Position numbers and translations under genes: made by a program. Shown here piece after piece: positions 1 to 7,761 of a DNA stretch of 40,414 nt. The notes below the pieces were generated by a model that saw nothing but the letters and a program-made list of their open reading frames with translations, was not told where the DNA came from and did no database searches. Each line of letters opens with the position of its first letter. Position 1 is the first letter of the stretch. The stretch is from Microthrixaceae bacterium (GTDB taxonomy: Bacteria; Actinomycetota; Acidimicrobiia; Acidimicrobiales; Acidimicrobilacustridaceae): NCBI GenBank assembly GCA_947446975.1, contig CANFHM010000018.1:1-40414 (forward strand). Reading direction: 5' to 3'.

Positions 1-1
1 C

Positions 2-508
2 ACATCGGTGCTCATGCACCGCACGAAGACACTCCGCTCGTACCAGACCTACGTCACCGACAACTGGCTCGGGGGGCTCTACGGGTCCTCCGGCATCCTC
101 GGCACGAAGGGCGGCGGACCGATGGCGGCTGCCTGGGCGGTGATGCATCTGCTGGGCGATGACGGCTACCTCCGCCTCACGCGACTCGCCAAGGAATCCT
201 GCGACCGCCTCGCGGAGATCCTTCGGTCGGTCCCCGAACTGACCCTCCGCGCCGATCCGGAGGTCACGCTCATCGCGTTCGGCGCCACCGATCCGAAGAC
301 CTTCTCGGTGTTCGCTCTCGCCGATGCCTTGTGGCGTCGGGGCTGGTACCTCGACCGTCAGGGTCCACCGGACTCCCTGCATTGCATGGTCAATGCGGTC
401 CACGCCGATCGTCTCGACGAGTTCGAACTCGACCTGCGTGCGGCGGTCGACGAGGTCATCGCCAGCGGTTCCGACGGGACACAGGGCGCCTACGGCTCCA
501 TCGAGTGA
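2..508 (+). CDS. PLP-dependent decarboxylase, C-terminal part (5' end outside window)
   Basis: The frame is open from the first bases to a TGA at 506-508, so the gene starts before the window. The visible 168 or so residues match the C-terminal half of fold-type I group II decarboxylases, the family that includes sphingosine-1-phosphate lyase and aromatic amino acid decarboxylases. The segment TSVLMHRTKTLR followed by a glycine-rich stretch (GGLYGSSGILGTKGGG) is the region just after the PLP lysine. The Schiff-base lysine itself should lie upstream and is not visible. The C-terminal small domain ends normally. Substrate cannot be told from this fragment. A GTG at position 8 could be mistaken for a start, but the family match continues upstream of it. 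Confidence 0.8.
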   Translation, partial: TSVLMHRTKTLRSYQTYVTDNWLGGLYGSSGILGTKGGGPMAAAWAVMHLLGDDGYLRLTRLAKESCDRLAEILRSVPELTLRADPEVTLIAFGATDPKTFSVFALADALWRRGWYLDRQGPPDSLHCMVNAVHADRLDEFELDLRAAVDEVIASGSDGTQGAYGSIE

Positions 509-546
509 CCGGTGCACGCCCGGCGGCGACCTGACACCATGTCCGG

Positions 547-1191
547 ATGCATCTCGACCTGACTCCCGATCAACTGCTCAGCACCACCCGTTCGGTCAGG
601 AAGCGTCTCGACCTCGAACGACCGGTGGAACCCGAGATCGTGATGGAGTGCCTCGAACTCGCGCTCCAGGCCCCCACCGGGTCCAACCGTCAGGGTTGGC
701 ACTGGATGTTCATCACCGAACCGGACAAGAAGCAGGCGCTGGCCGAGATCTATCGGAGGAACTTCATCGCCTATCGCGACAGCGGGGCTCGTCCCACCTA
801 CGAGGACTCCGACTCCCGCGCACAGCGCCAGACCGCCGTCACCGATTCGGCCAACCATCTCGCCGATCACTTCCATGAGGTGCCGATCCTCATGATCCCC
901 CTCATCGAGGGGCGTCTCGACAACCTCCCCGCCTTCGCCGCGGCCAGCACCTGGGGCTCGCTGCTGCCTGCGGTGTGGAGCTTCATGCTGGCCCTGCGAT
1001 CACGGGGACTCGGATCAGCCTGGACCACCCTGCATCTCCCCGGCGAGCGCGAGGCCGCCGATCTCCTCGACATCCCGTTCGACCGCTACACCCAGGGTGG
1101 GCTCTTCCCCATCGCCTACACGATCGGCACCGAGTTCAAGCCGGCCCCCCGGATCCCCACCGACCAGATCGTCCACTGGAACACCTGGTGA
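547..1191 (+). CDS. nitroreductase family protein (FMN)
   Basis: A 214-residue protein of the FMN-dependent nitroreductase fold, the usual length for the family. The N-terminal RSVRKR motif and the APTGSNRQGWHW segment (about residues 37-48) are the typical FMN-phosphate and isoalloxazine binding regions. A second conserved part lies near residues 140-165 (SRGLGSAWTTLHLPGE). Such enzymes reduce nitroaromatics, quinones or enones with NAD(P)H, or act in dehalogenation; the substrate is unknown here. The gene follows the decarboxylase fragment by 38 bases on the same strand, so they may be co-transcribed. I see no strong ribosome binding site. It converges with the next gene, leaving 20 bases between stops. 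Confidence 0.85.
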   Translation: MHLDLTPDQLLSTTRSVRKRLDLERPVEPEIVMECLELALQAPTGSNRQGWHWMFITEPDKKQALAEIYRRNFIAYRDSGARPTYEDSDSRAQRQTAVTDSANHLADHFHEVPILMIPLIEGRLDNLPAFAAASTWGSLLPAVWSFMLALRSRGLGSAWTTLHLPGEREAADLLDIPFDRYTQGGLFPIAYTIGTEFKPAPRIPTDQIVHWNTW

Positions 1192-1211
1192 CCGAGGCCT
1201 CCGGAGCCGCG

Positions 1212-1853
1212 TCAGTCAGCGGGTTCCGGCGGGGCCAGCGGCGTGCCGCGGAGCCCTGCGGAGATCCCGGCACCGTCGAGGCCGAGGGCGTCCATCGCTG
1301 CTGAGGAGCGCCGACCGGTGAGCGAACGGAGCAGTTCATAGGCTTCGACATCGCCGGCGTCGAGCAGTTCGAACGTGCCGGCGGGCAGACGGGTCGAGAA
1401 CGCGAACCGGAGCCAACCGAGTGCCACGAGCACCGCCGTGGTGTCACGCGCCCCGGAATCGCCGATCGCCTCCCGGAGATCATGCTCGTGGGTGACCGCA
1501 TCCATCACCACCTGCGAGTTCGCCGGCACCGGGACCATCAGGTGCACATCGTCGAAGACCTGTCCCGTGGCGGCATAGGAATCGGCGAGCTCCTGCAGGG
1601 TCTGGCCCGCATGCCGGCTGACCTGCGCTCCGGTCCAGGCCTGGGTGGTCACGCCCTCCATGTTCCCGGTGATGATGTCCTCGGGGACACCGATGAGATG
1701 GCTCACGAGCTGGCGCACCGTCCAGTCCGGACATGCGGGCACGGGGAGATCGCCTGTCTGCTCGGGCAGCGCGCCGAGCAGTTCCACCACGCGGAGGCGA
1801 AGGTCCACGTACGCAGCGGCGACGTCGTCGGAGGGCAGGAGATGGTCGTGCAT
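1212..1853 (-). CDS. maleylpyruvate isomerase-fold (DinB-like) protein
   Basis: This 213-residue protein resembles the actinobacterial mycothiol-dependent maleylpyruvate isomerase N-terminal (MDMPI, DinB-like four-helix) family. The segment CPDWTVRQLVSHLIG (about residues 41-55) carries the characteristic W-T-V-R-x-L-x-x-H-L pattern with a metal-binding histidine. A second histidine pair sits in the VTHEHDLREA stretch (about residues 117-126), again typical of DinB metal sites. Most members are of unknown function and only some have been shown to use mycothiol. The start codon lies 2 bases after the stop of the upstream YkgJ-like gene, so the two form an operon with coupled translation. Confidence 0.8.
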   Translation of the reverse strand: MHDHLLPSDDVAAAYVDLRLRVVELLGALPEQTGDLPVPACPDWTVRQLVSHLIGVPEDIITGNMEGVTTQAWTGAQVSRHAGQTLQELADSYAATGQVFDDVHLMVPVPANSQVVMDAVTHEHDLREAIGDSGARDTTAVLVALGWLRFAFSTRLPAGTFELLDAGDVEAYELLRSLTGRRSSAAMDALGLDGAGISAGLRGTPLAPPEPAD

Positions 1854-1855
1854 GT

Positions 1856-2284
1856 TCAGATGCTCCCACGGAAGTGCGTGTCGAGCAGCGACTCGAGCTC
1901 CTCGGGCCCGGCGCCACCCTCACCCACGCGTCGACGGGTCGCGAGTGTCGTGGTGATGATGGCGCGGGCGGTGTCGGCGTCGACATCACCGGCGATCACC
2001 GATCGGGACAGCGCACATTCGTAGAGCGAGCAGGCGTGTGGGCGATGGAGGTGGTGGATGGTGCAGACACCCGTCTCCACTGCGGGACACGGGAGCTCGA
2101 ACACCGGCGGATCAGCTGCGAAGAGCAGCGAGACACCCATCGCCCGCAGCGGCATCCCGAGGTCGCTCTCGTCGGACACGGCGAGATGGCTCAGCAGGGT
2201 CCCGTCGCAGCAGAGCCCGCATCCGACGCAGATCGACTGCGAAGGGTTCGCCGACTGTTCCGATCCAGCGTCCGTCGATCCCAT
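1856..2284 (-). CDS. YkgJ-family cysteine cluster protein
   Basis: A 142-residue protein with the YkgJ-type putative zinc or iron-chelating domain. The cluster C19-x2-C22-x2-C25-C26 (CVGCGLCC) is followed by C66, C74, C85 and C90, with the typical G-x-C-x-I-H-x-x-R-P-x-x-C arrangement between residues 72 and 85. The family is widespread and uncharacterised; a metal or Fe-S cluster role is inferred from the cysteines. The ATG at 2284 is preceded on its strand by a GGGAG-like ribosome binding site. It is the first gene of a two-gene operon with the maleylpyruvate isomerase-fold gene and is divergent from the gene at 2387. Confidence 0.82.
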   Translation of the reverse strand: MGSTDAGSEQSANPSQSICVGCGLCCDGTLLSHLAVSDESDLGMPLRAMGVSLLFAADPPVFELPCPAVETGVCTIHHLHRPHACSLYECALSRSVIAGDVDADTARAIITTTLATRRRVGEGGAGPEELESLLDTHFRGSI

Positions 2285-2307
2285 GCTCTCCCATTCCCGT
2301 GCGACAA

Positions 2308-2336
2308 TTGACAGTCACCACGTCACTTCCTACGCT
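2308..2336 (+). promoter_or_regulatory. sigma70-type promoter for the gene at 2387
   Basis: TTGACA at 2308-2313, a 17-base spacer and TACGCT at 2331-2336 give an almost ideal housekeeping promoter. Transcription would start near 2343 and leave a leader of about 44 bases that contains the GAGGAG ribosome binding site at 2375-2380. Confidence 0.72.
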
Positions 2337-2386
2337 CGCCCGAGCAGCGACCGGACAGTGACCGGGCAGTGACCGAGGAGAACACC

Positions 2387-2953
2387 ATGACAGATCTGAT
2401 CATCGACTCGCTGCAACGGCGCATGGCGGCCATGCATTCGCTGTACTACCAGGCGGTCAGCACCATGGACCTCGACCATGTCAACCACTTCGAGCGCGAG
2501 GGTGTCCTGCCCATCGCCTTCTCGCTGTTCCACTACACGAACATGCAGGACTCCTCGTTCTTCGTCCTCACCGGCCAGCTCCCGATCTGGAACGACGAGT
2601 GGCAGGACCGGGTCCAGATGGCGATCAATGACCATGGCAAGGAACGACCCGTCGAGGACATGATCCATCAGCGCATCGGGGACTTCGAGCAGTTCAAGGC
2701 GTACCAGCGAGCCGTGTTCGATCGCACCGAGGCGCAGCTGCGCGAGGTGGATCTCGATGAGCTCATGCGGGTAGTCATCCCCCACCCGTATCCGCCGGTG
2801 GTCGCATCCACCTACAGCGCCCGCGTCGGTGGCGAGCAGGGCATCACCGTGCTCGACGGCTACGAGTGCTGGATCTACCAGCACGGTCTGCGTCATATGG
2901 GTGAGATCGAACTGGCACGCGGGCTCGTCGGCCTCGGCGGCATGACCAGCTGA
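2387..2953 (+). CDS. uncharacterised DinB-like protein
   Basis: I place the start at the ATG at 2387 because GAGGAG lies 6 bases upstream; an in-frame GTG at 2369 would add 6 residues. The 188-residue product is soluble and mostly helical, with a histidine-containing N-terminal helix (MHSLYYQAV), a HFEREG motif and a later HGLRHMGE motif. Histidines at three separated helices resemble the DinB/YfiT metal-binding arrangement, but the match is weak and I would call it only DinB-like. A strong promoter lies upstream (2308-2336). The neighbour on the other side is a YkgJ/maleylpyruvate isomerase-fold operon transcribed divergently, so a shared regulatory context is possible. Confidence 0.6.
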   Translation: MTDLIIDSLQRRMAAMHSLYYQAVSTMDLDHVNHFEREGVLPIAFSLFHYTNMQDSSFFVLTGQLPIWNDEWQDRVQMAINDHGKERPVEDMIHQRIGDFEQFKAYQRAVFDRTEAQLREVDLDELMRVVIPHPYPPVVASTYSARVGGEQGITVLDGYECWIYQHGLRHMGEIELARGLVGLGGMTS

Positions 2954-2983
2954 CCACTGCCCCGGGCTCCGGCCCACCGCAAC

Positions 2984-2989
2984 TACCGT
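2984..2989 (+). promoter_or_regulatory. -10 element, leaderless type, for the acyltransferase
   Basis: TACCGT lies 8 bases before the ATG at 2998, which would put the transcript start at or next to the start codon. No ribosome binding site is visible there. Confidence 0.5.
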
Positions 2990-2997
2990 CTGCGGCG

Positions 2998-5076
2998 ATG
3001 GATCCCGCCGACGTCACCGTCACACGGCCGTCGTTCGGCCACCATCGTGCGCTCGACGGACTCCGCGGCATCGCCGTGCTGGCGGTCGTCATCTATCACT
3101 TCGCCCCCGGCCTCGTGCCCGGGGGATTCCTCGGCGTCGACGTCTTCTTCGTCCTCTCCGGCTTCCTCATCACCTCGTTGCTGCTCGTGGAGTTCGGCGC
3201 CGACCGCTCGGTGTCGCTGCGGGGGTTCTGGTCCCGACGGGCCCGACGCCTGCTCCCGGCTGCGCTCTGCGTGATCCTGGTCTCGGTCGCACTGTCCTGG
3301 TGGCTGGATCCGGCGTCCTCCCGCACCGCCGCGCGCACCCAATCGCTCGCCTCGCTGTTCTACGTGAACAACTGGTCGGCCATCGCGTCGGGAAGTTCCT
3401 ACGAGGCCCAGTTCGGTCACGACACACCGCTCGCCCACTTCTGGTCGCTCGCCGTGGAGGAGCAGTTCTACCTGCTGTTCCCGCTCCTGATCGTGGCACT
3501 GGTGATCGTGCTGCGCCGTCGCCGCCGGAGCGATCCGGCATCGCTCGCCCGGCCGCTGCTGCTGGTCGCCGTCGTCGGCGCCGGGATCTCCGCTGTGCTC
3601 ATGGCGGTGCTGCACACCACCGACACCGATCCGTCACGGGTGTACTTCGGATCGGACACCCGGGCCCATGCCCTGCTGATCGGCGTGGCCCTCGCCTGCC
3701 TCCACCAGCTCATCCCGGCGGGCTCACCGGACCATCGACGTCGTCTGCATCCGGCGGTCGGCCTCGGGGCGCTCGTCGTCCTCGTGGCCGCTTTCGTCCT
3801 CGTCGGATTCCATCAGAACTGGCTCTATGAGGGCGGGCTCCTCGGGATCGCCATCCTCACCGCAGCGATCATCTGGCATGTGATCCGCACTCCGGACCAT
3901 CACCTGGCTCGCACACTGCGACACCCGTTGCTCGTGCAGCTCGGTCTCGTGTCCTACGGCCTGTACCTGTGGCACTGGCCGGCACGAGCGTTCCTGACCA
4001 CCGCCCGCACCGGTCTCGACGGACTCGGCCTGTTCCTGCTGCGGGTCGCGGTCACCGCGGGAGCCACCGCTCTGAGCCTCGTGCTGATCGAGCGCCCCTT
4101 CCGCAGACCATCGACCAGACCCGATCCCGCCGATCACCGTGGTGTCCTCACGATCGGTCAGGCCTCGATCGCAGCAGCGGCGCTCACCGGGGTGGCGGTG
4201 CTGTGCCTCGTGCTCACGACACCGGTGCACATCGTCGGTGCGACCAACCGCTCCGCTCCGCCTCCCAGCAGCGCGCCTGCCGATGGTGCTGCGGGAATCG
4301 ACGGGTCGAGCTCCGGTCCCGATGGTGACAGCGCCGGGCGGCCGGCGCGAGTGCTGCTCATCGGGGACTCCGTCGCCTGGACCCTCGGGGGCGGGGAGAT
4401 GGCCTTCCCAGCGCCGGAGACCTATGTGTCGCCGCTGCCGGCGGATCGGGTGACGCTCTGGAACCAGGCCCGTTTCGGGCTGAGTCTCCAGCGATGGCCG
4501 AAACGCCGCAACGGCGTCGTCGAGGAGGACTGTCCGACCTGCGCACCGATCAACGACTGGCGCTCATCCATCGAGCAGTTCCGACCGGATCTGGTGGTGT
4601 TCTCCGCCGTCCTGTGGGACACCTACGACGTGCGCATCGACGGCACCTGGACCCGGTTCGGCACCCCGGAGTTCGAACAGGCCTATCTCGACAGACTCGA
4701 TGAGCTGCGCGCCCAGATCATCCCGAGCGGTGCTCGCATGGTGATCCTGCTCCAGCCGCGACCCGGCCGGTACCCATCGGACTGGAGTCGGGAGTACGCC
4801 GATGATTCCCGGACCTTCCCGCAGCTCGAGGAGCTCCAACGACGCTTCGCCACCGAGCATCCCGATGTCGGCATCATCGATCTCGATGCGCTGCTGTGTC
4901 CGCAGGGAGCCTGCCGGACCGTCGACGAGCAGGGTCGGACGCTCAGGTCCGACGGGTTGCACTTCAGCACCGAGGGGACGCAGGCGATGAGCGGACCATT
5001 GACCGACCTCCTGCTGGCGCAGATGGGTACAGGGAGTTCGACGGAGAGTTCCACCGGATCCACGCCCCCACGATGA
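2998..5076 (+). CDS. membrane acyltransferase 3 with C-terminal SGNH domain (OafA/YrhL type)
   Basis: A 692-residue integral membrane O-acyltransferase. The N-terminal half (about residues 15-370) is an acyltransferase-3 domain with about ten membrane segments, the RALDGLRGIAVL start, the FFVLSGFLIT segment and the FWSLAVEEQFYL motif. A Ser/Pro/Gly-rich linker (about residues 415-440) leads to an SGNH hydrolase-like domain outside the membrane. This has block I GDS with the nucleophile Ser458 and a D652-G-L-H655 motif near the end. Fused proteins of this type acetylate or otherwise acylate cell-surface glycans. The gene stands alone, and a TAnnnT element close to the ATG suggests leaderless transcription. 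It converges with the LLM oxidoreductase. Confidence 0.9.
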   Translation: MDPADVTVTRPSFGHHRALDGLRGIAVLAVVIYHFAPGLVPGGFLGVDVFFVLSGFLITSLLLVEFGADRSVSLRGFWSRRARRLLPAALCVILVSVALSWWLDPASSRTAARTQSLASLFYVNNWSAIASGSSYEAQFGHDTPLAHFWSLAVEEQFYLLFPLLIVALVIVLRRRRRSDPASLARPLLLVAVVGAGISAVLMAVLHTTDTDPSRVYFGSDTRAHALLIGVALACLHQLIPAGSPDHRRRLHPAVGLGALVVLVAAFVLVGFHQNWLYEGGLLGIAILTAAIIWHVIRTPDHHLARTLRHPLLVQLGLVSYGLYLWHWPARAFLTTARTGLDGLGLFLLRVAVTAGATALSLVLIERPFRRPSTRPDPADHRGVLTIGQASIAAAALTGVAVLCLVLTTPVHIVGATNRSAPPPSSAPADGAAGIDGSSSGPDGDSAGRPARVLLIGDSVAWTLGGGEMAFPAPETYVSPLPADRVTLWNQARFGLSLQRWPKRRNGVVEEDCPTCAPINDWRSSIEQFRPDLVVFSAVLWDTYDVRIDGTWTRFGTPEFEQAYLDRLDELRAQIIPSGARMVILLQPRPGRYPSDWSREYADDSRTFPQLEELQRRFATEHPDVGIIDLDALLCPQGACRTVDEQGRTLRSDGLHFSTEGTQAMSGPLTDLLLAQMGTGSSTESSTGSTPPR

Positions 5077-5093
5077 CCGGGCGGTTGCGATCT

Positions 5094-5114
5094 CCCCTGG
5101 GTGAGGCTCAGGGG
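5094..5114. terminator. hairpin between convergent genes
   Basis: CCCCTG at 5094-5099 pairs with CAGGGG at 5109-5114 across a 9-base loop. It overlaps the stop codon of the minus-strand LLM gene and lies 18 bases after the acyltransferase stop. There is no clear U-tract. Confidence 0.45.
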
Positions 5115-6016
5115 GCGAGTCCTTCGAGCACCTGACGGGCCCGATCCATCGAACGCTGCGGATCGACCTCCGGGTCGCCGATCTCAGGGTCGAAGTTGAG
5201 ATCGACGAACACCTCGGTGATCCCCTGTGCCGCGAGCGCGGCGATATCCCCGCGGATCTCGTCGATGGATCCGGTGAGCGGCGCCCGTTCCCCGTCGCGC
5301 ACCCGCACCACACCGCGACAGATGAGACGCAGGGCGTCCGGGTCCCGACCCGCCTCCCGCGCGGCGCCACGGATGAGCTCCACCGACTCACCGATCGTGG
5401 TGAGGTCGGTGGTGCTGGCGCTGATCCATCCATCAGCCAGGCGCCCGACGCGACGGAGGGCGGCCGGGGCGGCACCTCCGAGCAGCAGCGGCGGGCGGGG
5501 CCGCTGGACCGGCGGCGGGGCGATCACCGATCGGGGCAGCATGCTGAAGCGCCCGTCGAACGAGGTCAGCCCCTCGGCCCAGCAGGCCTCCAGTGCCGCG
5601 ACGTACTCGCTCATCTGGGCGCCTCGGTGATCGAACCCGCTGCTGGTGGCGGCGAACTCATCCGGCATCCATCCCGCACCGATCCCGAGGTCCAGCCGAC
5701 CATGTGAGAGCCGGTCGACAGTGGCAGCGATCTTGGCCAGCTGCACCGGAGCGAGGAACGGTGCGTTGATGACCGCGACGCCGAGTCTGACCCTGCTCGT
5801 CCTCGCCGCCACGAAGGCCAGCACCGAGAGCGGATCGAGCACGCTGTGGTAGGCCGGAGGCAGCCACTGCTCGCCCGTGGGGGTCACCGGCGAGAGCAGC
5901 CGCTGGAAGGTCCACAACGAGTCGTAGCCGAGCGCTTCGGCGCGTTCGGCGATCTCGATGCAGTTCTCCGGCGTGGCCCAGCTGCCCGAGACCGGGAGCG
6001 CGAATCCGAGTTCCAT
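5108..6016 (-). CDS. LLM-class F420-dependent oxidoreductase
   Basis: A 302-residue luciferase-like monooxygenase-fold protein of the F420-dependent actinobacterial subgroup (TIGR03619-like). The N-terminal beta strand MELGFALPVSG, the AERAEALGYDSLW helix (about residues 24-36), the SHGRLDLGIGAGWMPDEF segment (about residues 104-121) and the late FVDLNF strand are typical. Such proteins transfer hydride from or to F420 on unknown, often hydrophobic, substrates. It is a single gene on the minus strand. A TAGGGT element 6 bases before the ATG suggests leaderless transcription, and a matching TAGGGT serves the divergent gene at 6078. Confidence 0.87.
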   Translation of the reverse strand: MELGFALPVSGSWATPENCIEIAERAEALGYDSLWTFQRLLSPVTPTGEQWLPPAYHSVLDPLSVLAFVAARTSRVRLGVAVINAPFLAPVQLAKIAATVDRLSHGRLDLGIGAGWMPDEFAATSSGFDHRGAQMSEYVAALEACWAEGLTSFDGRFSMLPRSVIAPPPVQRPRPPLLLGGAAPAALRRVGRLADGWISASTTDLTTIGESVELIRGAAREAGRDPDALRLICRGVVRVRDGERAPLTGSIDEIRGDIAALAAQGITEVFVDLNFDPEIGDPEVDPQRSMDRARQVLEGLAP

Positions 6017-6022
6017 CGGCGC

Positions 6023-6028
6023 ACCCTA
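6023..6028 (-). promoter_or_regulatory. -10 element, leaderless type, for the LLM oxidoreductase
   Basis: Read on the minus strand this is TAGGGT, 6 bases before the ATG that begins at 6016. Confidence 0.5.
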
Positions 6029-6064
6029 CCGACCGCATCGGCGGAGACACCGCACCGCACGCCG

Positions 6065-6070
6065 TAGGGT
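6065..6070 (+). promoter_or_regulatory. -10 element, leaderless type, for the cysteine-cluster gene
   Basis: TAGGGT lies 7 bases before the ATG at 6078. The same hexamer serves the divergent gene 37 bases away. Confidence 0.5.
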
Positions 6071-6077
6071 CTCCCCG

Positions 6078-6743
6078 ATGGAATCCTCCGATCCCACGAT
6101 CATCGCGATCACCACCGACGACACCGAGTGGCGCTTCGACCGGACGTTCCTCGAATCGAACTGGACCTGCATCTGGGGGCGGGGGTGTCTCGGCATCCTC
6201 GACGAACCGGCGGAGGAACTCGGGCAGGGCTGCTGCTCGGTGGGCGCCGAGTTCGGCGATATGGACGAGGCCATGCTGGTCTCGGCGATGGCCGCCATGA
6301 TCGAACCGTCGATGTTCCAGTTCGCGTCCGAGGCCGCCGAGTCCGGGATCTTCAGCGACGACCGACGGATCAACACCCGGGTCATCGACGGTGCCTGCAT
6401 CTTCCTCAACCGACCCGGTTTCAGCGGCGGTGCCGGATGTGCGCTGCACCTCGCTGCCACCGACGCCGGGGAATCCCCGCTGGACTGGAAACCCTCGGTG
6501 TGCTGGCAGCTCCCGATCCGGGTCGACTGGGAACCGCTCGAGGGGGGCCGGGAGCGAGCCACCCTCCGACGCTGGTCACGGGCGGACTGGGGCGACGAGG
6601 GCACCACGATGGCGTGGTGCTGCACCGAGGGCGACCGGGCCTACGTCGGGGATGCTCGCGTCATCGACTCGCTCGCCGAGGAGCTGCAGGGCATCACCGG
6701 CACCGAGGTGTTCGTGGAACTGCGCCGCCGCCTGGCCGACTGA
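6078..6743 (+). CDS. cysteine-cluster protein, YkgJ/DUF3109-like
   Basis: The start at 6078 is chosen because TAGGGT lies 7 bases upstream and nothing conserved is encoded before it. The 221-residue product has nine cysteines in a pattern recalling YkgJ and DUF3109 metal-binding proteins. C31 and C37 lie in WTCIWGRGCLGI, C52-C53 in QGCCS, C107 in GACIFL and C121 in GCALH. C142 lies in KPSVCWQLP and C181-C182 in AWCCTEG. The order of C-I-F-L, G-C-A-L-H and K-P-x-x-C-x-x-P is the part most like those families. Function is unknown; metal or Fe-S binding is inferred. It is the second such protein in the window (see 1856-2284) but is not closely similar to it. Confidence 0.7.
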   Translation: MESSDPTIIAITTDDTEWRFDRTFLESNWTCIWGRGCLGILDEPAEELGQGCCSVGAEFGDMDEAMLVSAMAAMIEPSMFQFASEAAESGIFSDDRRINTRVIDGACIFLNRPGFSGGAGCALHLAATDAGESPLDWKPSVCWQLPIRVDWEPLEGGRERATLRRWSRADWGDEGTTMAWCCTEGDRAYVGDARVIDSLAEELQGITGTEVFVELRRRLAD

Positions 6744-6794
6744 GCCGACGCAGCATCGGGTCGGCGACGAGCACCACCCCCGGGTCGTCGAGGC

Positions 6795-7220
6795 TCAGGG
6801 GCGCTCGCAGATCATGAGCGGGATGTCGCGATCAGTGGCGGCCTGGTAGTCGTCGTAGGCGGGCCATGCGGCGACGGCGAGGGGCCAGTGACGGGCCTTC
6901 TCCTCGGCATCGGCCTGACGGGCCACCAGCTGATGCACCTCGGCGCGATCGCGGATCGTGACCTCGGGATGGGCGACCATGTTGTGGTACCAGTTCGGAT
7001 TGTTCGGCGCACCGCCCATGGATGCCACGACGAAGTAGCGCTCGCCGTCAGTGACCCGGATGAGCGGTGTGCGACGCTCGCTCCCCGACTTCGCACCGGT
7101 GGTGGTGAGGATGATGACCTCACCGCCCTCCCACAGGAATCCGTCGGCGCCATCAGTGGCGATGTAGCGATCGACATGATCGGCGATGGGTTCCCATGGA
7201 CTCGGCTCGTAGTTCGACAT
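6795..7220 (-). CDS. deazaflavin (F420)-dependent nitroreductase family protein
   Basis: A 141-residue protein of the Ddn-type split beta-barrel family, which uses cofactor F420 in mycobacteria and relatives. The motif TTTGAKSGSERRTPLIRV (about residues 39-56) is the cofactor-phosphate binding loop. NPNWYHNMVAHPEV (about residues 73-86) is the second family signature. Members reduce quinones or nitro compounds; the physiological substrate is unknown. The gene is divergent from the DoxX-like gene at 7280. The two starts are 59 bases apart, and each has a TAnnnT hexamer 7 bases from its start codon. Confidence 0.9.
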   Translation of the reverse strand: MSNYEPSPWEPIADHVDRYIATDGADGFLWEGGEVIILTTTGAKSGSERRTPLIRVTDGERYFVVASMGGAPNNPNWYHNMVAHPEVTIRDRAEVHQLVARQADAEEKARHWPLAVAAWPAYDDYQAATDRDIPLMICERP

Positions 7221-7227
7221 GGAGGGC

Positions 7228-7233
7228 AGACTA
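7228..7233 (-). promoter_or_regulatory. -10 element, leaderless type, for the F420-dependent nitroreductase
   Basis: On the minus strand this reads TAGTCT, 7 bases before the ATG that begins at 7220. Confidence 0.5.
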
Positions 7234-7266
7234 CCGCCGGTCCACCGGGGTCCCGGAGATCACTCC

Positions 7267-7272
7267 TACACT
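7267..7272 (+). promoter_or_regulatory. -10 element, leaderless type, for the DoxX-like gene
   Basis: TACACT lies 7 bases before the ATG at 7280. Confidence 0.5.
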
Positions 7273-7279
7273 CGGGCCC

Positions 7280-7627
7280 ATGTCGACCATCCTCTCGATC
7301 ATCACCGCTCTCGTCGTCGGCGGGTCCGGTGTGTACGACTTCAGCGGCCCGCCCCAGGTGCTGCAGCTCATGCGCGACCTCGGCTACAAGCCAGGGTTCG
7401 AGCGTTCGCTGGGAATCATCAAGCTGGCCGCCGCGGTGGGACTGCTGCTGAGCCTGCTCGGCGGGGTGATCACGCTCGGGCTCCTCTCCTCGTTCGGCCT
7501 CATCTGCTACTTCGGACTCGCGGTCCGGGCCCATCGTCGCCTCGGCCACGAGACCAACGAGATCATCCCTGCCTACGCGCTCCTCGCACTGAGCGGTCTC
7601 ACGTTCCTCGCCCTGCTCTTCAGCTGA
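7280..7627 (+). CDS. DoxX-like integral membrane protein
   Basis: A 115-residue membrane protein with four predicted membrane segments. The GSGVYDFSGPPQVLQLMRDLGY region after helix 1, a central Gly/Leu-rich helix pair (about residues 45-80) and a closing Leu-rich helix fit the small DoxX-like family. These proteins are mostly uncharacterised; some DoxX members associate with redox enzymes at the membrane. I start at ATG 7280 rather than at upstream in-frame codons because the TACACT hexamer is 7 bases upstream and the membrane helix begins at once. It is divergent from the F420-dependent nitroreductase. Confidence 0.75.
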   Translation: MSTILSIITALVVGGSGVYDFSGPPQVLQLMRDLGYKPGFERSLGIIKLAAAVGLLLSLLGGVITLGLLSSFGLICYFGLAVRAHRRLGHETNEIIPAYALLALSGLTFLALLFS

Positions 7628-7693
7628 CCGCCCACACCCGGCGGAACCGCACCGGACGGCAGAACCTCACCGCACGACGCGACAGCACGCGGA

Positions 7694-7735
7694 ACGGCCC
7701 GGCGACGATCCCCGAGGGGACCGGCACCGGGCCGT
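7694..7735. terminator. nested hairpins between convergent genes
   Basis: ACGGCCCGG at 7694-7702 pairs with CCGGGCCGT at 7727-7735, and inside it TCCCC at 7709-7713 pairs with GGGGA at 7716-7720. It sits between the DoxX-like gene and the amidohydrolase and would work in both directions. No U-tract is present. Confidence 0.6.
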
Positions 7736-7761
7736 CGCAGTTCCTCGCCCGGAGGCGGGGA

